From: CAYHKY01 sp964357355
Lineage (GTDB): Bacteria > Patescibacteriota > Microgenomatia > UBA10105
Assembly (NCBI GenBank): GCA_964357355.1
Contig: CAYHKY010000057.1
Coordinates: 1-10,145 of the forward strand
Direction of reading: 5' to 3'
DNA length: 10,145 nt
A program made the position numbers and the translations under genes. The notes beneath the pieces are model-generated. The model was not told the DNA's origin, made no database searches, and saw only the letters and a program-made list of their open reading frames with translations. Numbering within the stretch: position 1 is the stretch's first letter; the number at the start of each line of letters is the position of its first letter. Of this stretch, positions 1 to 5,599 are shown piece by piece.

Positions 1-29
1 TCCTCCTATACACATAGCCTACAAGATTA

Positions 30-170
30 CTAATTACGCAGCAAGTCTATTATATCTATGTGGTGAGGTTTATCGATAATTGTTCTGATGAGTTTTTTCG
101 GAATAATTATACCAAGTGCTTTTAAATCTTGAAATTTCTTTAAGGCATGCTTTGTAAATTTTACTTTCAC
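30..170 (-). pseudogene. Truncated DUF4258/RelE-like toxin-type fragment
   Basis: This 46-codon frame begins with GTG at 170 and ends with TAG at 30; a second stop (TAA) follows directly. The product starts VKVKFTKHALKKFQDLKALG and continues with a lysine/isoleucine-rich stretch ending in KPHHIDIIDLLRN. From memory, the pattern 'FTKHALxKFxxLxxLGI...KxxIxxTIxxPxHxD' matches the N-terminal half of DUF4258-like small proteins related to RelE/BrnT toxins, which are usually about 80 residues. The expected C-terminal half is missing. Downstream in another frame one can read NLVGYVYRR, which resembles the conserved 'HxLRVVYRxE' strand, so an internal deletion plus frameshift is plausible. The frame lies 19 nt downstream of metG on the same strand. 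It could instead be a genuine short protein. The far end of any intact gene would lie outside the window. Confidence 0.45.
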
Positions 171-176
171 TAATTT

Positions 177-182
177 AGTATA
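177..182 (-). promoter_or_regulatory. -10-like hexamer before the toxin-like fragment
   Basis: On the minus strand TATACT ends exactly 6 nt upstream of the GTG at 170. It lies in the short gap after the metG stop codon. No convincing -35 box was seen at the proper distance. If it is used, transcription would start at or next to the GTG, giving a leaderless message. This matches the spacing seen for other genes in the window. Confidence 0.35.
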
Positions 183-189
183 GCTGGAA

Positions 190-1608
190 TTATACAATTC
201 GGGGAAATAAAGGAGGTTGGGATTTGATTTTGGAAGCGGAGAATTGGGCGAGAATTTTTTCGGCTGTTTCGGGTAAAAAGGGTAGCAGGTGATATGCTAT
301 CTCCCCTATTTCATTAACTGCGTTTTGTAACACTTCCGTCAATTTATTCTGATCGGTGATTTTCCACGGTTCGTTGTCGTTAATAAATTTATCCGTTCGT
401 TTAATTTTTTCCCAGATCCAGGATAGAGCTTGATCAAATTGAAAACTATCAATAGTTTTTATATATTCCGGGTTAAATTCTTTAACATTTGTCAGGGTAA
501 GTGCGACTTTTTCAGAAAGTTTGGCCACCCGCGCAACCAGATTGCCTAAACCGTTAGCCAAATCTGCGTTGTAGACTTCTTTAAACCGGCGCTCCGAATA
601 ATCACCATCATCATACGGCGGAATTTCCCGTAGCAGATAATATCGAACGGGATCTACACCGTATTTTTCGACTAAATCAAACGGGTTAACGACATTTCCC
701 AGGCTTTTACTCATCCTTTGACCTTCACTGGCGATAAATCCATGGATAAATATTTGTTTAGAATTTGGTAATCCTGCAGACATGAGCATCGCCTGCCAAA
801 TGGCACCTTGTTGGCGAATATTATCTTTGCCGGCAATTTGAACGACAGGCCACCATGCACGGAATTTTTTTTCATTGTTTGGCCAGCCGATAGTTGAAAT
901 ATAATTGACAAGCGCATCAAACCAGACATACATGACTTGTTCAGGATCATTCGGCACGTCAACACCCCAAGGCATTTTTTTCTTAAGTCTGGAAATACTG
1001 AAGTCCTCAATACCCGACCTGACAAATGACAGCAATTCGTTATACCTGGTTTTTGGGATAACGAAGTCAGGATTATCTTTGTAAAATAGAAGAAGCTTTT
1101 CCTGATATTTGCTGAATCGAAAAAAGTAATTTTCTTCTTCAATAATTTCAAGAGTAAGAGTTGGATGAATCGGACAATGGTTATTGACAAGTTCTGAATC
1201 AGTTTTTTCGAGTTCGCAGCCGACGCAGTATTTTGAACGGTAGTTTTTTTTATAAATATCACTATTATTGAAACATCGTTTCCAAAACTCCTGGGCTGCT
1301 TTCAAATGATATTCTTCTGTGGTGCGAATAAAATTTGTGGAACTTAAGTTGAGAGTGGGGATAAGATTTTTGAATCGCACAGCAAATTCATCGCAGTAAG
1401 TTAGGGGATCTTTTTTTTGCTCAAGAGCCTTTCTGTAAATTTTCAGACCGTGTTCATCCGTACCCCAGTTAAAACAGACTTCATACTCCAATAACCTTTT
1501 GAATCGTGCTACCGCATCTGCCTGCAATATTTCTAGCGCAAAGCCAATATGCGGATCAGCATTAACATATGGAGTGGTCGTCGTAATATAAAATTTTTGC
1601 TTATTCAT
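190..1608 (-). CDS. metG: Methionyl-tRNA synthetase
   Basis: This cytoplasmic class I aminoacyl-tRNA synthetase charges tRNA-Met with methionine. The 472-residue protein has every core element: TPY at 12-14, the HIGH signature as HIGF at 20-23, GTDEHG near 49-54, and a zinc-knuckle insertion (C128, C131, C145, H148). It also has the methionine-pocket residues W229, A232 and Y236, the KMSKS loop as RMSKS at 298-302, and a helical anticodon-binding domain including NDNEPWK at about 410-416. It ends without the C-terminal EMAP/tRNA-binding domain of longer bacterial enzymes, so the short length is a subtype and not a truncation. Oddly, the segment 'FH...W' that supplies the methionine-contacting histidine (H301 in E. 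coli) reads QQGAIW here, with Q267 in place of the histidine. The ATG at 1608 lies just before the first beta strand. The upstream sequence has only a weak GGA and no clear Shine-Dalgarno. Confidence 0.97.
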   Translation of the reverse strand: MNKQKFYITTTTPYVNADPHIGFALEILQADAVARFKRLLEYEVCFNWGTDEHGLKIYRKALEQKKDPLTYCDEFAVRFKNLIPTLNLSSTNFIRTTEEYHLKAAQEFWKRCFNNSDIYKKNYRSKYCVGCELEKTDSELVNNHCPIHPTLTLEIIEEENYFFRFSKYQEKLLLFYKDNPDFVIPKTRYNELLSFVRSGIEDFSISRLKKKMPWGVDVPNDPEQVMYVWFDALVNYISTIGWPNNEKKFRAWWPVVQIAGKDNIRQQGAIWQAMLMSAGLPNSKQIFIHGFIASEGQRMSKSLGNVVNPFDLVEKYGVDPVRYYLLREIPPYDDGDYSERRFKEVYNADLANGLGNLVARVAKLSEKVALTLTNVKEFNPEYIKTIDSFQFDQALSWIWEKIKRTDKFINDNEPWKITDQNKLTEVLQNAVNEIGEIAYHLLPFLPETAEKILAQFSASKIKSQPPLFPRIV

Positions 1609-1630
1609 TTTTCTATCCAGGACAGCCCTA

Positions 1631-1636
1631 ATTGTA
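1631..1636 (-). promoter_or_regulatory. Possible metG -10 element
   Basis: The minus strand carries TACAAT 22 nt upstream of the metG ATG, preceded by AT-rich sequence (AATA). It would give a leader of about 16 nt. I see no convincing -35 box at 16-18 bp, so this is a weak call. Confidence 0.25.
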
Positions 1637-1665
1637 TATTATCCGGGTCTTGAAAAGCGAGCATA

Positions 1666-1677
1666 TATAAATTTATA
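1666..1677. promoter_or_regulatory. 12-bp perfect palindrome in the metG/helicase gap
   Basis: TATAAATTTATA is its own reverse complement and lies in the 170-bp divergent spacer. It contains TATAAA on both strands, so it could be a bidirectional -10 region, an operator half-site pair, or chance in AT-rich DNA. No second copy was noticed in the window. Confidence 0.25.
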
Positions 1678-1681
1678 CTCT

Positions 1682-1695
1682 CCGTCAGCGGACGG
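1682..1695. repeat. Small GC-rich hairpin
   Basis: CCGTC-AGCG-GACGG forms a perfect 5-bp stem with a 4-nt loop, extendable by one T-G wobble pair. It is GC-rich against an AT-rich intergenic background and is not followed by a T-run on either strand, so it is not a standard terminator. It may be a copy of a dispersed palindromic element, but there is no second copy here to confirm this. Confidence 0.35.
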
Positions 1696-1763
1696 GCATC
1701 AGTATAGAATGCGTTATGGCCTCGCAAATTCAAGTAAGTTGGTTATATCACAACAGGAACGCA

Positions 1764-1772
1764 TGCTAAAAT
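1764..1772 (+). promoter_or_regulatory. Extended -10 promoter of the Pif1-WYL gene
   Basis: TGCTAAAAT fits an extended -10 (TGn followed by a TATAAT-like hexamer). It ends 6 nt before the ATG at 1779, so transcription would begin at about the A of the start codon. A weak TTATAT at 1743-1748, with an 18-bp spacer, is the best -35 candidate. No Shine-Dalgarno lies in the 6-nt gap. Confidence 0.45.
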
Positions 1773-1778
1773 ACGTAA

Positions 1779-3380
1779 ATGAGTTTAACCGGGAGGTCAC
1801 ATAAGATTGAGTTTAATGATCAGTTTGTCAAAGCGCTGGAAGCTATTGAAGCCGGAAAAAACATCTTTATTACGGGTAAGGCAGGCACCGGCAAATCGAC
1901 TCTGCTTAGATACTTTCGCGAAAAAACCCCTAAAAATACAGTGGTGTTAGCATCAACCGGAGTTGCCGCAGTGAATATTCGCGGGCAGACCATTCACTCA
2001 TTTTTTCGTTTCCGGCCAGACATCACGGTTGAAAAGGTTAAAAATAAATACAAAAAACTGCTGAATGCACATTTGTATAGGAAAATAGAAACACTTGTAA
2101 TTGACGAGATTTCCATGGTACGTGCCGACTTATTTGATTGTGTGGATGCTTTTTTACGCATGCATGGTCCTAAAAAAAATCAGTCTTTTGGAGGGGTGCA
2201 GTTGGTGATGATCGGTGACCTGTACCAACTTCCACCGGTGGTAACGGGAGCTGAGCGGGAAATTTTTGTCAACCATTATCCGAGTCCCTATTTTTTTGAT
2301 GCAAAGGTGTTTTCCGGATTTGAAATAGAAATTATCGAACTGGAAAAAATCTACCGTCAAAAAGACGAGGCATTTGTGAGAATATTAAACGGCATCCGAA
2401 ATAGAAGCATTGATGAAGCCATGTTTACGCAACTTAATACGCGAGTGCAACCGGATTTTGAACCGCCGCCCAAAGATCCATATATACACCTTGTCACTAC
2501 GAATGCCAAAGCAGAGGAGATAAATATCCGGGAGTTAAATAAATTATCGGGAAAGAAATATAAATTCACCGGAGAGTTAAGCGGCGAGTTTGATCAAAAA
2601 ACTTTACCGGCACCACAGGTTTTGGAACTAAAGGTCGAGAGCCAAGTAATGCTGACCAATAATGACCGCGAACACCGTTGGGTGAACGGGACCGTGGGCA
2701 GGGTGACTAAAATTGAATTAACAGATGTAGGAGACGTTATTTGGGTTCGTTTGGAGACCGGTGAAACGGTAGACGTGTATCATTATCGCTGGGACATGTT
2801 TCGGTTTATGTATAACCAGGTCTCGCAGCGGATCGACACGGAAACCACCGGGTCCTATTCTCAATATCCTTTAATACTTGCGTGGGCTTTAACGATCCAT
2901 AAATCGCAAGGCAAGACATTTGAGAAACTGATTGTCGACATGGACCGCGGCGCTTTTGCCCATGGGCAAACATATGTGGCGTTGTCGCGTGGCACCACAC
3001 TTGCGGGATTGGTACTTAAAAAGCCAATTGAGAAAAAGCATCTGCTGCTTGATTGGCGGGTGGTGAAGTTTCTGACGCAGTTTCAATATGCGAAATCGGA
3101 AATCGCATTATCGCTGCCCGATAAAATTAAAATCATCAAACAGGCGATAGCCGGAAAACAAGGGTTGGATATAGTCTATTTGAAAGCCAATGATGAGAAG
3201 TCTCATCGGACCATTCAACCTGCAAAGATAGGTGTAATGGAATATCTGGGGAAAAAATTTACCGGAGTTTCCGGTTTTGACGAATTGCGCGGTGAGGAAA
3301 GGATATTTCGGGTAGATCGGATACTTACACTGCGAATTTTTTCTGGAGATCCTTCGAATAATCGAAATAGATTGTCATAA
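1779..3380 (+). CDS. Pif1/RecD-like SF1B DNA helicase with C-terminal WYL domain
   Basis: This predicted ATP-driven 5'-3' DNA helicase has 533 residues. It shows Walker A GKAGTGKST (33-41), motif Ia ASTGVAA (58-64), Walker B IDEISM (108-113), motif III GDLYQLPP (146-153), YRQ (192-194), motif V TIHKSQGKTF (372-381) and motif VI YVALSRGTT (399-407). This is the Pif1 pattern. After the helicase core, residues about 447-520 resemble a WYL domain: 'IKQAIAGKQGLDIVYLK', a central 'IQPAKIGVMEYLG' and the closing 'RIFRVDRILTL'. Helicase-WYL fusions are known; in Thermotoga elfii Pif1 the WYL module binds single-stranded DNA. The inferred role is resolving replication or recombination intermediates, possibly including G-quadruplexes. 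The start is supported by the adjacent extended -10. The gene is monocistronic by layout: metG diverges upstream, and a membrane-protein gene converges 3 bp downstream. Confidence 0.9.
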   Translation: MSLTGRSHKIEFNDQFVKALEAIEAGKNIFITGKAGTGKSTLLRYFREKTPKNTVVLASTGVAAVNIRGQTIHSFFRFRPDITVEKVKNKYKKLLNAHLYRKIETLVIDEISMVRADLFDCVDAFLRMHGPKKNQSFGGVQLVMIGDLYQLPPVVTGAEREIFVNHYPSPYFFDAKVFSGFEIEIIELEKIYRQKDEAFVRILNGIRNRSIDEAMFTQLNTRVQPDFEPPPKDPYIHLVTTNAKAEEINIRELNKLSGKKYKFTGELSGEFDQKTLPAPQVLELKVESQVMLTNNDREHRWVNGTVGRVTKIELTDVGDVIWVRLETGETVDVYHYRWDMFRFMYNQVSQRIDTETTGSYSQYPLILAWALTIHKSQGKTFEKLIVDMDRGAFAHGQTYVALSRGTTLAGLVLKKPIEKKHLLLDWRVVKFLTQFQYAKSEIALSLPDKIKIIKQAIAGKQGLDIVYLKANDEKSHRTIQPAKIGVMEYLGKKFTGVSGFDELRGEERIFRVDRILTLRIFSGDPSNNRNRLS

Positions 3381-3383
3381 AGT

Positions 3384-3701
3384 TCAGCGTTTGCGCGCGT
3401 AGAGTTCGACAAATACAAGGATTGCCACAAGTAATACAAGATATATCCAGTGAGTGAGACCCAGAAGGCGCAGAAATAAATAGAGTGTTAGGCCTGCGCT
3501 TAGTAAAAATGCCCGGCGGGTGTGATCCAATATATATGAAGCAAATCCATATACTGTGAAGAAAAAAAGCACAAAAAATATCGTCCGGTGAAGAAGTAAT
3601 TCTGGTGAAATTACCAGCACTTCTCCCAACATAAATAGTAAAGATATAATTCCTAAAATAAGTGTCCAGAGTTTGCGCGGTTTTTTATGCAGTTGATGCA
3701 T
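3384..3701 (-). CDS. Small four-helix membrane protein, unknown function
   Basis: The 105-residue protein is almost entirely hydrophobic with a basic N-terminus (MHQLHKKPRK) and a basic C-terminus (YARKR). Likely membrane segments are at about 11-31, 39-58, 64-82 and 84-101, with a positively charged HTRR turn near 60-63. I do not recognise a named domain. Small four-helix proteins of this look are, from memory, common among hypothetical proteins of Microgenomates genomes. It is judged a real gene because of its consistent membrane topology, a good -10 element 6 nt before the ATG, and its snug fit between two other genes. It shares a symmetric promoter region with the divergent rmuC. Its stop lies 3 bp from the stop of the convergent Pif1-WYL gene, leaving no room for a separate terminator. 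No catalytic motif is visible. Confidence 0.75.
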   Translation of the reverse strand: MHQLHKKPRKLWTLILGIISLLFMLGEVLVISPELLLHRTIFFVLFFFTVYGFASYILDHTRRAFLLSAGLTLYLFLRLLGLTHWIYLVLLVAILVFVELYARKR

Positions 3702-3707
3702 ATTTTC

Positions 3708-3737
3708 ATTGTAAGTAAATTACCCGAGTGCTACAAT
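3708..3737. promoter_or_regulatory. Symmetric bidirectional promoter for the membrane protein and rmuC
   Basis: The region is bounded by the inverted repeat ATTGTA (3708-3713) and TACAAT (3732-3737). Rightward, a -35 TTGTAA (3709-3714) is followed after exactly 17 bp by an extended -10, TGC-TACAAT (3729-3737), serving rmuC. Leftward, a -35 TTGTAG (3736-3731) is followed after exactly 17 bp by a -10 TACAAT (3713-3708), serving the membrane-protein gene. Each -10 thus overlaps the -35 of the opposite promoter. Predicted start points are near 3744 (plus) and 3701 (minus), the latter being the first base of the minus-strand ATG. Two polymerases could not occupy this site together. Confidence 0.6.
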
Positions 3738-3751
3738 CGGCAAGCCTGACC

Positions 3752-4744
3752 ATGAGCCAAGACACTCTCTTCATTATTGTTACGATTACGATTGGATTTG
3801 GAATACTCGTCATTATCCTCAAGCGTTGGTTAATAGATACGAAACACCAACCGGATGAGCTCATATCCCAACTCCTCAAATCTTTTGACAGTAGGTCACA
3901 TGAGCAGGCAAAAGAAATCAGAGACATGAGCCATGTCTTAAATCAGCGGTTGGACAATGCCGCCCGCGTTATTTCCGCGGTGCAGAAAAATATCGGCGAG
4001 TTTAGTGAAATCGGGAGGTCGATGCGGGACTTACAGGAGTTTTTAAGGAGTCCGAAGTTGAGAGGCAATATCGGTGAAGAAGTATTGGCAGATCTCATCA
4101 GCCAGATGTTTCCCAAAAACTCTTTTTTTCTGCAATACGGCTTTAAGTCAGGAGTCAGGGTGGATGCTGCAATCAAAACAGATGCAGGGATTCTTACGAT
4201 TGACGCTAAATTTCCTATGGAAAATTACCAAAAAATGGTCAAAGGCGAGACAGAGCAAGAAAGGGAAAGAGCAAAAAAAGAATTTATTAGGGACGTAAAG
4301 GGTCATATTGAAACAATTAGCGATAAATATATATTACCGGATGAAGGGACGCTGGATTTTTCACTCATGTATGTTCCAAGTGAGCCGGTATTTTATGAGC
4401 TCGTGCAGATCGTTGAAGTCATGAGTTTTGCCAAACGCCAAAGAGTCTACCCAGTCTCCCCTACTACCCTTTATGCGCATTTGCAAACAATCCTTTTATC
4501 ATTTGCCGGCAAACAAATGGAACAAAAATCAAAGGAAGTATTTAAAATTTTACGGGCAATGCTTGGGGATTTTGAAAAAATTGAAGTGAGTTTGGGAGTA
4601 TTGGGAAAACATTTAACTAATGCCTATAACCAGATGGGACAGGTGAACCAGGGAGTTGTGAAACTCGGCCAAAAACTCAAAGACAGCCAGACGCTTGATG
4701 GTAAACCTGAGCAGGAGCAATTGCCAGTGATTGAAAAAAACTAG
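3752..4744 (+). CDS. rmuC: RmuC-family DNA recombination protein
   Basis: RmuC proteins limit inversions and other rearrangements at short inverted repeats in E. coli and are predicted nucleases. This 330-residue protein has one N-terminal membrane helix (residues about 6-24, FIIVTITIGFGILVIIL). A helical, probably coiled-coil region (about 33-95) follows. The conserved core begins at RGNIGEE (E109), with GVRVDAAI (D138) and LTIDAKFP (D151, K153), matching the E-D-DxK arrangement of a PD-(D/E)XK-type site. YVPSEPVFYEL and the 'YPVSPTTLYAHLQTI' segment are family signatures. A GTG at 3728 would add eight residues, but it overlaps the extended -10 element, so ATG 3752 is the better start. The protein is shorter than E. 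coli RmuC (about 475 residues), mainly from a reduced coiled coil. The C-terminal tail (about 310-330) is polar and probably disordered. Confidence 0.93.
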   Translation: MSQDTLFIIVTITIGFGILVIILKRWLIDTKHQPDELISQLLKSFDSRSHEQAKEIRDMSHVLNQRLDNAARVISAVQKNIGEFSEIGRSMRDLQEFLRSPKLRGNIGEEVLADLISQMFPKNSFFLQYGFKSGVRVDAAIKTDAGILTIDAKFPMENYQKMVKGETEQERERAKKEFIRDVKGHIETISDKYILPDEGTLDFSLMYVPSEPVFYELVQIVEVMSFAKRQRVYPVSPTTLYAHLQTILLSFAGKQMEQKSKEVFKILRAMLGDFEKIEVSLGVLGKHLTNAYNQMGQVNQGVVKLGQKLKDSQTLDGKPEQEQLPVIEKN

Positions 4745-4761
4745 TCAATTGGTTGTATAAT
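4731..4761 (+). promoter_or_regulatory. Sigma70-type promoter of the DUF5652/hydrolase pair
   Basis: TTGAAA (4731-4736) and a perfect TATAAT (4756-4761) are separated by 19 bp, slightly longer than ideal. The -35 box lies within the last codons of rmuC. The -10 ends 8 nt before the ATG at 4770, so the transcript would have a leader of at most a couple of bases. No Shine-Dalgarno is present. Confidence 0.5.
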
Positions 4762-4769
4762 AATTCAAT

Positions 4770-5009
4770 ATGCCGTGGTGGGGAATGCATTATTGGGGGA
4801 GTTTTGACCCGGGGAAATTTGTGTTTTTCCCTGTACTTGTGCCGGCGCTTATTTGGTCGATGATGTGGAAAGGCTTGGCACTTTGGCGGGCTGCCCAAAA
4901 TAAACAGAAGGGCTGGTTCGTAGCCTTGCTTTTCATAAATACTGTAGGAATCCTGGAAATTATTTACCTGCTTTTCTTCTCTGTTCCTCCCAAGAAAAAG
5001 AAAGCATGA
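4770..5009 (+). CDS. Small DUF5652-type membrane protein
   Basis: The 79-residue protein has an aromatic N-terminus (MPWWGMHYWG), a hydrophobic helix at about 18-34, a polar loop (ALWRAAQNKQKGW), a second helix at about 50-70 and a lysine-rich tail (PPKKKKA). The loop and second helix, 'ALWRAAQNKQKGWFVAL' followed by 'FINTVGILEIIYLLF', match my memory of DUF5652, a small two-helix family abundant in Patescibacteria and of unknown function. Its stop overlaps the next gene's start as ATGA (5006-5009), so the two are very probably co-transcribed and translationally coupled. No enzymatic residues are evident. The basic tail after the last helix suggests a cytoplasmic C-terminus. Confidence 0.85.
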   Translation: MPWWGMHYWGSFDPGKFVFFPVLVPALIWSMMWKGLALWRAAQNKQKGWFVALLFINTVGILEIIYLLFFSVPPKKKKA

Positions 5010-5581
5010 AAAATCTGTTGATTCTCCACGGATCTTATGGTAATCCTCACAAAAACTGGTACCAGTATGTAGGTATTAAGGCGCAAGAGAAAGGTTATGT
5101 TGTCAATATTCCACAACTGCATCACATAGATGAGTTGGATTTGGATAAAATATTCCAATTCCTACTTGAACAAAATTTCATTAATTCTGAAACAGTTATT
5201 ATCGGACACTCATCAGGCGCAGCCTATATTTTAGGCATCTTACAAAGACTTCCAAAAGATTCGGTTATTCAGAAAGCTATTTTGGTAGCAGGTTTTGTGG
5301 ATGCCCATTTGACTAAAAGACTTTTTCAGGAAGTTCCTCAGAAACATTACTTTAAATTATTTCCGAAGCGTTGGAACTGGCGAAAAATCCGACAGAACTG
5401 CCGTAAATTTATTATTATCCATTCTACCAATGATCCTTATATTCAAATGAGACATGCAAAAACATTGCAAGAAAAACTGGATGGAAAATTAGTAATAATT
5501 GACGGAGGACAACATTTTTCTGTAAATTCCGGAGGAGAGAGGTTTAAAAAATTCCCCGACATTCTTCAATATTTAGAGTGA
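5006..5581 (+). CDS. RBBP9/YdeN-type alpha/beta serine hydrolase
   Basis: This small cytosolic alpha/beta-hydrolase of 191 residues is typical in length for the RBBP9/YdeN family. The first strand and oxyanion loop are LLILHGSYGNPHKNW (4-18). The nucleophile elbow is GHSSG with S69 as the serine. The acid is D143 in STNDPYI and the base is H170 in GGQHF, so the catalytic triad appears intact. There is no signal peptide. The substrate is unknown; relatives hydrolyse simple esters in vitro but their physiological substrates are unclear. The ATG overlaps the stop of the DUF5652 gene (ATGA), which argues for coupled translation and fixes the start. The hydrolase ends 18 bp before the UvrD-nuclease gene, which has its own TATAAT inside that gap. 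Confidence 0.88.
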   Translation: MKNLLILHGSYGNPHKNWYQYVGIKAQEKGYVVNIPQLHHIDELDLDKIFQFLLEQNFINSETVIIGHSSGAAYILGILQRLPKDSVIQKAILVAGFVDAHLTKRLFQEVPQKHYFKLFPKRWNWRKIRQNCRKFIIIHSTNDPYIQMRHAKTLQEKLDGKLVIIDGGQHFSVNSGGERFKKFPDILQYLE

Positions 5582-5583
5582 GG

Positions 5584-5589
5584 TATAAT
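5584..5589 (+). promoter_or_regulatory. -10 element before the UvrD-nuclease gene
   Basis: A perfect TATAAT lies 10 nt upstream of the ATG at 5600. The -35 region is poor (TTCTTC at 5562-5567 with a 16-bp spacer), so strength is uncertain, and the gene may also be read through from the hydrolase. A start about 7 nt downstream would leave a leader of only a few bases. GAGG at about 5578-5583 is too far from the ATG for a normal Shine-Dalgarno. Confidence 0.4.
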
Positions 5590-5599
5590 TTACTTCACC

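Noticed and set aside
711..1262. 183-residue minus-strand frame inside metG
   Set aside because: It lies in another frame of a fully conserved synthetase gene, and its product has no recognisable motif.
3728..3751. GTG start giving RmuC eight extra residues
   Set aside because: The GTG overlaps the extended -10 element, so it would precede the predicted transcript start. ATG 3752 directly precedes the membrane helix.
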